Positions 1-10,530 are shown, counted from the stretch's first letter. The stretch: 64,000 bases of DNA from Ottelia alismoides (GCA_037367405.1 JAZKJV010003378.1:372001-436000); one strand, 5' to 3'. The notes: generated by a model not told the origin, from the sequence alone. Numbers and translations: made by a program.

Positions 1-2075
1 GCATCGCGAAACAGAGTCGGCCAGTAGAGGCCACACTGAAGTACCTTCCATGCGGTCCTCTTCCTGGAGTGGTGTCCTCCTGCCTCTAAGCTATGGCATA
101 AAGAAAGGACACTCTGGTATTCCTCCTGAGGAATACAACGTCTCCAGACACAATCCGGTCCTTCAAAGAAAAGGATCGGATCCTCCCAATGGTAGTGTCT
201 AGCGTCCGACTTTAGTCGGTCGATTTGGCTCTTGGGCCAATCCTCGGGAACTTTCTTGGAGACAAGATAGTTCACGATATTGGCGTACCATGGGAGTGAG
301 TCGATAACAAAAATCGACTCGTCAGGGAAGGAGTCTCGAATTGGAGAAACCTCGGAAGTATTAAGATCTTCGAGACGAGAAAGATGATCGGCTACTACGT
401 TCTTCTTTCCAGGTTTATCACGGATATCCAAATCAAACTCCTGGAGAAGTAAAATCCAACGAAGAAGACACGCCTTCGCGTCCTTCTTCTCCATCAAATA
501 TCGTAGTGCCGTGTGGTCTGTGAACACAGTTACCTTGGATCCGATTAAGTGGGATCTGAATTTGTCCAAGGCAAACACTACCGCAAGCATTTCCTTTTCT
601 GTAACTGTGTAGTTACGCTGAGCAGAATCAAGCACTTTGCTTGCGTAGTGTATTGCAAACGGGACGCCATCTCTTCTTTGTCCCAATACAGCCCTAATAG
701 CATAATCTGAGGCGTCCGTCATGATCTCAAAAGGTAGAGACCAATCTGGGGCTTGTAGGATGGGTGCGTCCATGATCATTCCTTGTAAAAGCTTAAAGGC
801 CTCAAGACATTTGTGATCTACAATAAACTCCATGTCTTTGCCTAAAAGCTCAGTTAGCGGTCGGGCAATCTTAGAGAAATCCTTGATAAATCTTCGATAA
901 AATCCGACATGCCCGAGGAACGACCGCAACTGCCTTACGTTGGTTGGTGGCTGGAGTCGTCTGATCACGTCCACCTTGGCAGGGTCAACCTCCATTCCTC
1001 TCTTGGAGATGACATGCCCCAACACTATGCCCTCCGTCACCATGAAGTGACTTTTCTCCCAAGAGAGCACCAGATTAACCTCACAACATCTTTTGAGGAC
1101 TCGGTCCAGATTCCTAAGACAGGAATCGAAAGAATCGCCGTGGACCGAGAAGTCGTCCATGAAGACTTCCAGGAATTCACCAACCATTTCGGCGAATACA
1201 GCAATCATGCACCTTTGAAAAGTACCTGGAGCATTGCATAACCCAAAAGGCATGCGCCTGAAAGCATAGGTACCAAAGGGGCATGTAAACGTGGTCTTTT
1301 CCTGGTCCTCCGGAGCTATGGCTACTTGATTGTAGCCCGAGAACCCATCAAGGAAGCAAAAGAATTCATTCCCCTCTAATCTTTCTAGGATCTGATCAAT
1401 GAACGGTAGGGGGAAATGATCCTTCTTCGTCGCGACATTCAAGCATCTGTAATCCACACAGACGCGCCATGACGTGGGTACTCTCGTCACGATCTCCTCT
1501 CCGTCCTCGTTGGTGGTCGTCTGAATTCCTGACTTTTTCGGGACAACATGGATTGGGGCCACCCACTTCGAGTCGGAGATTGGGTAAATGAAACCCGCGT
1601 CGCACCATTTTTCTATCTCTTTTTTCACAACCTCTCGTAGATTTGGATTCAACCAGCGTTGGAATTCACGAGAGGGTTTGGCTTCGTTCTCCAAGTAAAT
1701 ATGGTGCGAACACAGAGCGGGATTTATCCCGTGGAGATCGGAAATGCTCCAGCCTATTGCCTTGCGGTTCTTCTCCAGGATCTCTAGCAAGCGAGATTCC
1801 TGCTCCTCGGTCAATTGCGAACTGATAATGACCGGAAATTTCTTATCTTGGCATGCAAGGAAGGCATATTTCAGGGTTGTGGGTAGAGGTTTGAGCTCAG
1901 GAATAGTGTGATCGTCTAGAAAGTCTGGCTCAATCTGATCTAGTTCAGTGTTGCAAGTGGCTGGATCATGTTCTGTAATAGTTGCCACCAAGCGCGGCTC
2001 TGGAGTCGGATCGTCAAAAGTTTCCATACAATCGGCAAACGCCTCGTCCGACTCGTCATCCTCATCTTCCGATTG
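1..2075 (-). CDS. pol: Pol of element A: linker, reverse transcriptase, RNase H, integrase N-terminus (open at window edge)
   Basis: The frame is open from just after a TGA at 2076-2078 to position 1. It begins with an acidic stretch (EDEDDESDE), then a linker with [21 protein letters not shown] covers roughly 1690-850: [13 protein letters not shown] near 1528-1572, the catalytic FMDD at 1152-1163, then [20 protein letters not shown] and [13 protein letters not shown]. RNase H follows, with the first catalytic Asp in MTDAS at 714-716 and a TEKEMLAV stretch further on. The connection has [13 protein letters not shown]. The integrase zinc-binding domain begins with [10 protein letters not shown] near 60-100. 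The reaction is copying of element RNA into cDNA in the cytoplasmic particle, followed by integration in the nucleus. Every RT and RNase H motif I looked for is intact. The integrase catalytic core lies outside the window. Confidence 0.92.
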
Positions 2076-2987
2076 TCATGGAAGGACTGACAGGCCCAAC
2101 TGGGCCTCTACGTCATCGAAGATGTAGGGCGATGCAGGCTCAGAGTTGTACTCGTTCCTGAGGATCTCGCAGACTGACTCATGCACTGGATCATCTTCAA
2201 AGGAGATGGATACATCGATGCTGGCTGGGTTCTGTCTCCATGGCCCAACTACGTCTACATGCTCACAGTCTGTTCCGGTAGAAGAGTACTCGGTGCTGGA
2301 TTCGGAGTCCGATCTCTGCCATCTCGTCTGCTTCATCTCAAGTTCCTCATCTCCGCCTGGAGTTTGGAACTGAATCTTCCCATTCTTATAATCAAATAAG
2401 GCCCCCGCTGTTCTGAGGAAGGGCCTACCTAAAATGATCTGAGAATCTCTCCAATTACGAGGGGTTTCCATATCCAGGACAGTGAAGTCCACCATGTATT
2501 CTTGCCCCTCGACTTTGATCACAATGTTCCTTAACTCTCCTTGGGACCTCTTAGTAGATTTGTCAGCAAACTGCAGAATAGCTCTAGATTTCCTAAGAGG
2601 TCCGAGATTAAGCCGCTCATAGAGGGCTGTGGGCATCAAGTTGATCAAGGAACCATTGTCCAGGAGAGTGCGTGCAAACGCGATGTCATCAACATGACTC
2701 ACTACATAGTGTGCACCCATGTCTCTTCGTTTCCGAGGAAACGAGTTCTTTATTGCACAAGTCATGGCTACTGATAAAACATGTTTCTCAACACGGCTTT
2801 TAGTCTTCCTGCTAACCCTAGTAGGTGTGCATCTCACCTTAAGGTATTTTTGGAATGCAGGGGTCATTTCCACGAACTTGTCAAAAGGGATTGTGACTTT
2901 GATGTGTTTATTGCAGAATTCAGCCATCTCAGGGTCATCTTTTTGGATTTTTTTGGTTTTCTTCTTTCCACCCTTGAGAGCTCGGGG
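2076..2987 (-). pseudogene. pol: Protease and flanking linker of element A, ending at an in-frame TGA
   Basis: This is an aspartic protease domain that would cut the Gag-Pol polyprotein. Visible are GAHYVVSHVDDIAFARTLLDNGS with the catalytic Asp codon at 2658-2660, INLMPTALYERLNLGPL, VDFTVLDMETP and IILGRPFLRTAGALFDY near 2430. The active-site triplet is D-N-G instead of the usual D-S/T-G, a variant shared with element B. The same frame continues into RT except for a TGA at 2076-2078, where element E has a sense codon. The apparent start at 2927 is only an internal Met; the domain joins upstream sequence through a frame change near 2988. The call is secure, the functional state is not. Confidence 0.85.
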
Positions 2988-3921
2988 GAAGGGATTATTG
3001 ACTCCAACTCAGGTTCTGGAACTGAAATATTCTCATTAACTGCTGGAACTGAGTTCTTAACACGACTCTGACTCTGACTCTGATACAGACTCGGACTTGG
3101 ACTCTGACCAAAAAGAAAATGCTGAGGCGAGACCGGTGACGCTTCTTCCGCTTCTTCTGGACGATCCTCCTCAGATGGAGGTGCGGGCTCATCGGTGTCG
3201 TCTGACTCTCCGTGGATGTGCGAATGCTGCTTCGAGGACTCAGATATCCTCTTCTTCCGCTGGCGGTGGTGGTGGTGATGCTCCTTCTCTTCTTCCTCTG
3301 AATTCTCCTCAGGTAGATTCTCGGAGGCTCCTTCCTTCTGTGCCCGTGCCCGATCAGGTATAGTCACGGTCCTTCCGCTCCTGAGGGACATATGATTGAC
3401 ATTATCGTACGAAAGGATCTCATGTTCAGATAAGTAATTATCTGAATAATATACCTGATCTCGAGGTCGGTTCTGGCCCTGGTGTGCGCTGTTCGGGTTG
3501 GCCTGAACCTGTGCAGGAATTGGGGTCCTTGGCGCCATTTGTTGGTCCTGAGCACGAGAGACCCGATTGATGTCGGTTCTCATGTCCAGGTAGTCATTCT
3601 GCATCTGTTGGACCCTATCAGACAGGGTCTGGATCGCCAAGGTGAGGGACTCCAATTCGGTGGGCTGGGCTGGCTGCTGCGTGGATGCGGTCCTGTATTG
3701 GCCCTGCCGGCCGTGTCGATACTGCTGCTGGTGGGACGGTGCTGGCCCCTGCTGGTAGGTGCGCTGCTGCGGCTGGTACCCCTGTTCTGGCCTGGACTGG
3801 AAGCGCGGGACGGTGACGGGCCTGGTCTCTTGGTAGATTGGGGTTGGGCGGTGTGCATGATCCTTCCCAATCTCGATTTGCCGGACTAGCGGGTCACGGC
3901 TATACCAAAGCCCGTTGATTT
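2988..3921 (-). pseudogene. C-terminal Gag / Gag-Pol linker of element A
   Basis: Reading continues from gag in another frame after a single-base loss near 3915-3925, where element E has an intact Trp codon. It holds a Q/Y/P-rich stretch, then a conserved segment (QVQANPN, SEHEILSYD, MSLRSGRTVTIPD) also present in element E. An acidic run, a His-rich run and a Ser/Glu-rich region follow. A second single-base frame change sits at a C-run near 2988-2992 and switches to the protease frame. No zinc knuckle (C-x2-C-x4-H-x4-C) is visible. The function is unknown beyond being part of Gag or a spacer; comparison with element E shows it is a genuine part of the family. Confidence 0.75.
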
Positions 3922-5043
3922 CTATACATGCGGAGGCTCCTCGTATTTCGTTTCCACTTGTGGGGGTGCATGATGGTTCTGCTGGGTATAAGTCTGATCC
4001 CAGCTGCTCTGAGGCCCCAGTGCCTGTTCCTGTATAAGATGGACTCGATGTACAGGTACAGGTGGTGCAGAAGGGGCAGGTAGCTTGATTTTAGCTACCT
4101 TTTCAGATAGTTCCTCCACTTTCTTTGAAAGGCTCGAAAGAGACTCCATCTCCGCGACTCTCTTGTGGATCTGCTCGACCATGGTAAGCTTGTCGGCAAT
4201 CATCCCCATGCTGGGGATGAGGTCCTCAGTCAGATCTGCAACAGTCCTTCTAGTTGTCTCATTGGATAAGATTGAGGGAGACAACTGATAGGCCCTTGTG
4301 GCCTGTGACCTGCCGGTTTCTGCCATCTGTTCTAGGATCTTCCATACAGCGTGCTCGTTCTTGTTCAGATAGCTTCCTCCACAGGCGGCGCTGACTAACC
4401 CCTGCATCTCTGGGGTTAGACCACAGAACAAGGTCTGGACTAAGATCGCCTTCGAAATGCCGTGGCATGGGCATTTCTGCACTAAGTCATTGAACCTGTC
4501 CCAAGCCTCATGGAAAGGTTCGCTGGGTCCTTGAGCGAAGCTGGCGATCTTCGTTCTCATATGGTTAGTTCTACTGAGAGGGTAGAACTTCTTCAAGAAA
4601 AGGTCCTTGAACTGCATCCAGGTAGTACATACCACCCCTAAGTTTTTCAACCAATGGGCAGCCTTATCTCCTAAGGCAAACGGGGTGGCCTTCAGCCGGA
4701 TATAATCTTGGCCAACATTGGGATGGCTAAGATTGTTGCACACCAGTTCGAAGTCATGGAGGAAGGTGTATGGTTCTTCACTGAGGTTTCCGTTGAACTT
4801 CGGTAGCAGACTGAGGAAGTGGGGCTTCAGTTCGAATGCCTGGTCGGGAACTGCAGGTGCTAACCAGTTTTGGATCTCGTTCTCCGCCGGGTTGTAGGTA
4901 TCGACCATTGGTCGGTCGATCCCTTCAGCTACTATGATCTGTCCCATCCGCGCCGTGAGATCTGCATTTTTCTGTTCGGCTTCGGCGAGGCGTCTAAGAA
5001 TTTGTCGCATCTGGTCCTCATCTGGCGGCATCCTTGGCGGCAT
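3922..5043 (-). CDS. gag: Gag of element A (capsid-type), C-terminus lost to a frameshift
   Basis: The reading frame has 373 codons and starts with MPPRMPPDEDQ. An N-terminal heptad-like stretch (QILRRLAEAEQKN) precedes a retrotransposon gag domain at roughly residues 85-235: AHWLKNLGVVCTTWMQFKDL, FLKKFYPLSRTNHMRTKIA, EAWDRFNDLVQKCPCHG and LVSAACGGSYLNK. A second coiled-coil-like segment (LSKKVEELSEKVAKIK) lies near residues 295-325. Gag assembles the particle that packages element RNA. The TAG at 3922-3924 is not the natural end: element E continues through the matching position as EEPPPVWEVNG, so A has lost one base there. The start is supported by the related MPPKKKEEEE start in E. Confidence 0.88.
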   Translation of the reverse strand: MPPRMPPDEDQMRQILRRLAEAEQKNADLTARMGQIIVAEGIDRPMVDTYNPAENEIQNWLAPAVPDQAFELKPHFLSLLPKFNGNLSEEPYTFLHDFELVCNNLSHPNVGQDYIRLKATPFALGDKAAHWLKNLGVVCTTWMQFKDLFLKKFYPLSRTNHMRTKIASFAQGPSEPFHEAWDRFNDLVQKCPCHGISKAILVQTLFCGLTPEMQGLVSAACGGSYLNKNEHAVWKILEQMAETGRSQATRAYQLSPSILSNETTRRTVADLTEDLIPSMGMIADKLTMVEQIHKRVAEMESLSSLSKKVEELSEKVAKIKLPAPSAPPVPVHRVHLIQEQALGPQSSWDQTYTQQNHHAPPQVETKYEEPPHV

Positions 5044-5199
5044 TTCGCCTCTAGTTCTGGGGATTGGAAAAATAAGATCGGTATTAGAGGATGAATTCCA
5101 GGAAGGGATTACCGAGGCAATGGTCTTCCTCGGTAATCTGGGAGGAGATAAAAGGGTTTAATTTGAGAGTAACCACCCTGAGCATGAGGGAAGCAAGAC

Positions 5200-5319
5200 T
5201 CAAGAGGGGTCATGAGTCCTGGGTGGTCCAAGGTGTGCTCGGACCGAGAAAGACGAGTTACTTGGGGGACTCATAGAGAGATCAGTGAATAGTGCGTCGA
5301 GATCTCCCCAGTCACTCAT
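5200..5319 (-). CDS. Short upstream ORF in the leader of element A (39 codons)
   Basis: Starts MSDWGDLDALFTDLSMSPP and ends at TGA 5200-5202, about 160 bp upstream of the gag start. A similar short ORF sits at the same place in element E (MTDRGDIYLDFADLSLNPP), in G (interrupted) and, more distantly, in C. It may dampen or tune gag translation. No known domain is recognised. Its conservation is seen directly; translation is inferred. Confidence 0.5.
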   Translation of the reverse strand: MSDWGDLDALFTDLSMSPPSNSSFSVRAHLGPPRTHDPS

Positions 5320-6692
5320 CTTGATGAAGCGAGAAGAAGATAGGATTTTACTCCTACCTGAAGCAAGCAAAAAGAACAATCCAAGACCCTAGGTTCACAC
5401 TCAACACAGTGAAGGACTCGAAGTCGAGTCCAATTAATCTTGTAGTTTTTAAGTGTGATATTCAAGCAAATTAGCAAGGATTACGCGGCCTAAAGGGAAG
5501 TCGGCTCAGAGCCGGATGCGTCTTCCCTGTTTATCCTGTCGCCTAAAATACCGCCGCTCCTTCCTTTCTTCGCTCCTATCCCAAGCCGATGGATTCAGTG
5601 ACCACGCCCCTATCTACCTGCAAGCAGGCGGAGGCTGACAAGGCCGGAACTTCACCCCGGGGGGTTACTGGCAGCTTGTCGCAAAGTACCGCAATTTCGC
5701 CCCTATCTACCTGAGACAGGCGGAGGCTACTTGGTACTAGTCAAAGAATCTGAAATTATCCGGCTTGTGATATTTGCTAGGATCAGTTAGAACGTGATAT
5801 GGAAGACGGGGATTTGGGCTCTACCTTAGGGTGTTCACACACACTCAGGTACCCTCACTCAGCCTGAAAATAAGGTCGGGGATTAATCTCCCGCAAACAA
5901 TTTTCAAATTTTATTCTCTTTTTTTTGGTCAATATTGTTAGCAGTCCCGATTTTAAAGTTAAGTTATCACTTTTATTAATCCCACAAAGCACGCCTATCG
6001 GACAGTCCCAATTTCCTGTTTAATTTAAGTGAGAAAATAGGAGGGGGAAATCGAGAAAAGCCGATGCACGAAAAATCGATGATGCGGATGCTGAGTAGAG
6101 AATACTTACAGTGATCCCTTCGCTTTTTTATGCAGGATGCAAAACAGAATTGAAAACTTTACTCTACATGCAAATGCAAGCGATGAAAAGCCGCTCCTAG
6201 ACAGGCAGTTCTATTAGCGTGAAGAACAGTTTAATTTTGACTAAGTACTGCGGTCTAGGTGCGTCTTTTAAGTGTATTGTGTGGTCCTATTGATTACGAG
6301 CACAAACAAGTCCTAGAGTGGCTCGAGGAGCCGCTAGTGCAAGCTAAGTTACAATTCACCCACACAGCACACGGGACACAGTTCCACTATCTTTACACGC
6401 GCGAGATCCCAAACGGAACCGCTGGAAATGATGCGAAAGAAAAAGAAATAAAATAAAATGTAATCACAAAGCCTCTCTTTCACTCAAAAATTTAAATGCT
6501 AAGTCCTCGAAGCGTCGCCGACTCCTCGCGGTCCTCGCACAAAAAATAAATGGAGGTCAGATAGTTACATAAAAATAAAATAATGCAAAAATAAATGCGA
6601 GAAAATAATTACAAGAAAACCGGGGGTCAGACTACCCGGGGAAGGAAAATTAAACACTCAAAAATTTGCTAAAATTTAACCTAAGCCGTGCC
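5320..6692 (-). other. 5' leader (untranslated region) of element A
   Basis: This stretch lies between the PBS and the short upstream ORF. No long frame of plausible coding character is seen. It includes a GC-richer part (about 5480-5730) with a direct repeat, and a short stretch with a CTATTAGCG core that recurs in the leaders of C, E and G. The packaging signal and any internal translation-start element would be expected here, but none can be pinpointed by eye. Confidence 0.7.
5605..5728. repeat. Pair of direct repeats in the element A leader
   Basis: CGCCCCTATCTACCTG followed by a short variable spacer and CAGGCGGAGGCT occurs at 5605-5636 and again at 5698-5728, a period of about 93 bp. 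I did not find the pair in the leaders of C, E or G. Confidence 0.7.
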
Positions 6693-6710
6693 TCCCCGGC
6701 AATGATGCCA
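6693..6710 (-). other. Primer binding site of element A (tRNA-Asp type)
   Basis: The plus strand reads TCCCCGGCAATGATGCCA, against the plant tRNA-Asp 3' end TCCCCGGCAACGGCGCCA: 15 of 18 match and the differences are transitions. It lies 3 bp from the LTR end, as expected for the minus-strand cDNA primer site. Confidence 0.88.
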
Positions 6711-6713
6711 TTT

Positions 6714-9700
6714 TGATAATGCTCCCGCACCCTATGTTAATTCGGTCAAATTGATGTCCAAATTAATTGATGTGATTCGTTGCAGTCGGATACGAGGGGT
6801 TAATCAAAAACCACTTATCGATTAATGTGAAAGTTAATTTTAAGCGGCAATTTTTTTTTACTTGGTGGAGTCCAAGGTCGATCTCAGGGAGGCATCTGTC
6901 TCCTTATGTGAATTTAAGCAAGGATCCAAGTGTTGGTTTTTCGAGGAGTAATTTTTTTTCTTTTTTTTCTATGCAGACTTATGCAGACACTGCAGGCCAA
7001 TTTAATGTTCAATTTAATTATGATATCAAATGAAGTCCAAAAATTATGAAAATTGACCAGTTGATTAATGAGGATGAAAATGACCTACACTATTTTTTTT
7101 GGAATTTTTCGACGCTAAATAAATTTACTGTGAATTTAATAAACAGACAGGGTGATTTTCGGTATTTAATTTTTAATAAAATAGCAAAATCACAATTTTT
7201 TCAAGAACTAAAATTATTCTAGGTGGCTCTAATGATAAGGGACCTAGGAAAATTAACAGAACTTAATTTCACTGTGAAATGAATTAATTAAAATTAATAT
7301 AAGAAAATCACTTAACAATTTATTTAGGCCTCGAATACGTGCAAATGCTATGAAATTTTATGGTATGTTAAAAATGATATCCTTAAGCTACTGTGAACTT
7401 TTGATGAATTTTGGAAGCACAAAGAATTAACTATAAATCAAAAGGTGTCACTGGGCAAAATATGTCAACAATTCACCAATTAATTCATAATAATTCAAAT
7501 GAACTTACAAAAATATGACACGTGGACCAATATACAGAGGACAAAAGTCCAAACAAAAATGCAATTTTTAAAATTTCAAAATGATGTAAAATGCAATCTA
7601 GGGATGCGTGCAAACACAAGGGTGTAAATGCAATACAGGAAATTAAAAATTACAATAAACAAATATGCAGACAGGGACTTAAAATGCAATTACCTATAAT
7701 GCAAGGGACTCTTGTGCAAAATCTCCACAGGGCACGTGCTCCTCACGTGAGGTCTGCTTCACAGGGACCTTTTTGCAAATTTGAAAAGCTCCAGGGGCCT
7801 CGGTGCAATTTACCAGGCCGCACGTGCTCCTCACGTGGGCGGCCTAGGCTCGGAGGGCTGCGGCGGCTCGGAGCGAGGTTCGGGCGCTCTGGAGGTCCGG
7901 AGCGAGGCTCGGTGTAGCCTGGGTCGTCCGAGCCTAGGCTTGGGGCCGAGGCTCGTCGTCGACGTGGCGGGCTGCGGGCCTTTGAGATCAAAGATCGATC
8001 CGAAGGTTGGCGGTGAAGACGCCGTGGCGAGGAGAGGACCCGTCGGATCTGTGGGAGCAATCGACGGTTGAGAACGGCCGCGGTGAGGGGACGCGTGGCG
8101 AGGTGAGGGCCGTTCGATCGGGTGATCGAACGGCAGCTGCTCGTCCGCTCCGACGATCCTCCGCCGCCTGCGGAGGAGAAGGCGGGGCTCCGGCGATCGG
8201 GCTGTAGCTCCGCCTGTCCTTCCTCGTGTCGCTGACGCTCTCCGGCTTGTCGGAGATAGCCCGGAAGCTGCGCGGAGTGAAGGAGGTGATGCTGGTGGTT
8301 TCAGGATCGCCGGAGAGCGGCCCGGTGTCGATGTCGATGAAGCTCGATGGCGTCTTCGGCGAGCTTCCGTTCAATGAGAAGCTAAGTACCTGCAGGGGGT
8401 TAGAGGAGATAGACGAAGCGTGCGCGTGCTCGTGGAGAGATGTAGGTGGTCGGCGAGGCCTACGGCGTGAAGGAGGACGTCTGGAGATGAGCTCCGGCCA
8501 AATGGCAGAGCTGATGATCGGAATAGTGCGAGAGGCGTCTTCGGAGGTCGTGAATGGTGTCGCGAGGATGAGAGCTTCGACGCGAAGCTCATCGAGATGG
8601 ATTGGAGGCGAGAAGGTGGCCGGTGGAGGCGAATAATCGGAGAAAATCAAGGAAAAATAAGAGGAAGATCGGAGGAAGAATGGAGGAATCTACCTGGGAA
8701 ATGGAGCTTAGGTTTGAGCTCCAGGTCGTCGCTCGAAGGTCGGTAGGTGGCCTGAGCTCATGCAGCTCGCGGACGGAGGCTGCAGCACGGCGGTGGCGGC
8801 CATGGATCTCGTCGGAGATGACACCCCTTCTTCGCTCAACGATTCAACTAATCGCTGTCACCAATTGGTAGGTCGGAGCTCAGGGACGCTCTCTGGAGTG
8901 GCGGATGGGGGTGAAGTCGGCCGGAGGTGGCGTATTTATAGGTTGAAGTTGGTGGCAGTGTTGGCGACGAGGCGAGTTTCGAGGGCGACGTGGAGCTTCT
9001 ATGGTGGAGGTGGTGGAGCGTGAGGGAGCTGGCGAGGGAGAGGGATGAGTGGGGTTTATCGTGGGGGTGTCAGCGGTGGGAGAGGGTGGCTGACGTGCAG
9101 CCGGAAATAGAAAGGGGGCGCCCCTTCCGCAAGGCAAGGGACGTGGGAGAGAGGGGCGCCCAGAGGTAGGAGATGAGGTCTCCACCGTTGGATCTTGTGA
9201 TCCAACGGTGGGGATCAAGGTGTGGTGGGCGGGTAGGATGAGATCGGGGGCTCAGAGATGATGGGCTGTGGTGGCGCCACGTGGCGAGCTGCGGGCGAAG
9301 CGCGAGCGGGCGGCCTGGATGAGGAGATGGAGCTGATCAAAGGGCCGAGATTCGCTGGAAGAAGGGCGGCTGCGATGGAGAGATCAAGGGTCTGATCAAG
9401 CGGCGTAGATGCTGCCACGTGGAGGGCTCAGGTTAAGGCGCTAATGTGCGGCGTAGATCAAGCAGGAGAAGATCTGATGGCCCGGGCAAAGGGCGTGCGT
9501 GGAAAAGGCTGGGCCGTTGGATCTGAAGCGAGATCCAACGGTTGAGGACGCAGGCGGATGGGGCGAGGGGAAGCGGGCCGCGTGGCGCAACCAGAGGGCG
9601 CCACGTGGCCTCCTGTGAGTGGCTGAAATAAGATACACGTGTAGAGAGAAGAGGGAGCCGAATTTGGAAAAACTCAAAACATGAAAGTTGTAGATCTCGA

Positions 9701-10229
9701 TGATATCTACAAGTTTCATGTTGACCAAAGATGGAGATGAGTCAAATATGATACATAAATAGAAGGATACATAGATATACATATATAGTATACAAAGTGG
9801 CCCAAAAACCCAACTTTCTCACACGAGCTCCAAATTCAATGAAATTAGTCTCATTTTGAAGGTCTTTTAATATGTAGTATTCTAAGAGTAAGTAGACCCA
9901 ATTCGGAGTTTGTATGAGGCCTTTATGTGTATTTTAGTGTACCAAGGGCCTAGGGCTTTATTGACTAATTTACAAGGGGGATTTTTGGCATTCTTTCCTA
10001 TATTATCAACTAAGGAGTATATATTTATAGAGAAGATGTTATTTTAGGGATTGGGTATTTTACAAGGGATTTTGGCTTCTTATTTAAATGCAAATGAGCT
10101 GCTAAAATGTATGATTTATGACTGCATGCATGAGTGCTATTTATGCAATATAAAAGGAAATATGCCTCTATTTTCTCGGGAACAAGGCTATTTTTTTGAC
10201 TTTTGAAGTGATGAATCACAGATTCATCA
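6714..10229 (-). repeat. 5' LTR of element A (3516 bp)
   Basis: On the minus strand the LTR starts TGATGAATC at 10229 and ends ...ATTATCA at 6714, next to the PBS. U3 holds a 21-nt terminal palindrome (10209-10229), a U3 core block near 9797-9850 and a long inverted repeat at about 9680-9720. A TATA box lies at 8933-8940. The GC-rich part (about 7740-9640) downstream and around the TATA box gives long but low-complexity open frames that I do not regard as genes. AT-rich sequence at 6714-7700 forms the U5 side. Confidence 0.9.
8933..8940 (-). promoter_or_regulatory. TATA box of the element A LTR promoter
   Basis: The minus strand reads CCTATAAATACGCC in an otherwise GC-rich LTR region. Transcription would start about 30 bp further left. 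LTRs of B, C, E and G have TATA motifs in comparable positions. Confidence 0.65.
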
Positions 10230-10374
10230 GGCATCTTGACTTCTTCTTCACCTCCAGATGCACACAAATCTGAGTTAGGCTCATGGTTGGAAGGTTTAGG
10301 GGTTCTGTCAAAGATGAAAGTTTCTTTGGTAGGAAGGGAGTAGGAGAGAGGGTTAGTCGGGGGTTGACTAATCC

Positions 10375-10530
10375 CTATAGGTGAAGGTGAACCATGGTTA
10401 GGAGAAAAAGTTCGTCCCCATACCATGGTGTTTCAAGAAGATGGTCATCTCGAAACCAAGGAGATGAGTTACTTGAGGAGCTCGAGGATTTGTTCGTAAA
10501 GTACGAACGAAGAACTCCAAAAGAATCCAT
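10375..10530 (-). CDS. Short upstream ORF in the leader of element C (51 codons)
   Basis: Starts MDSFGVLRSYFTNKSSSSSS, ends at 10375-10377, and lies just upstream of the cut gag start. It resembles the A leader ORF weakly (FT-x2-S-x-S with SNSS). It may be the equivalent regulatory ORF or a decayed relative. Confidence 0.35.
   Translation of the reverse strand: MDSFGVLRSYFTNKSSSSSSNSSPWFRDDHLLETPWYGDELFLLTMVHLHL

Larger units (their letters stand above)
1..10229 (-). mobile_element. Element A: Athila-lineage Ty3/Gypsy retrotransposon, 5' portion
   Basis: The order on the minus strand from right to left is 5' LTR (10229-6714), PBS, leader, gag, linker, protease, RT, RNase H and the N-terminal part of integrase, which leaves the window at position 1. 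The 3' LTR is outside the window. The right LTR end is followed by GGCAT (10230-10234), the expected position of a 5-bp target duplication, and then by leader sequence of element C, so A inserted into C. Damage visible here is light: two single-base frame changes in the gag-linker region and one TGA before RT. This is the youngest-looking large element in the window, although LTR-LTR divergence cannot be measured here. Confidence 0.93.

Noticed and set aside
909..1241. 110-codon plus-strand frame opposite RT in A
   Set aside because: Shadow of the RT gene, which is fully supported on the other strand.
2935..2970. A-rich heptamer near the gag-protease frame change in A, a candidate programmed -1 frameshift
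   Set aside because: Alignment with E shows the natural frame is already that of the protease upstream of the A-run; the change is at a C-run near 2988-2992 and is absent in E, so it is a plain indel.
7988..8650. 220-codon frame on the minus strand in the A LTR
   Set aside because: It lies in GC-rich LTR sequence with equally open frames on both strands, is Ser/Pro/Arg-rich, and has no domain or counterpart in other LTRs.
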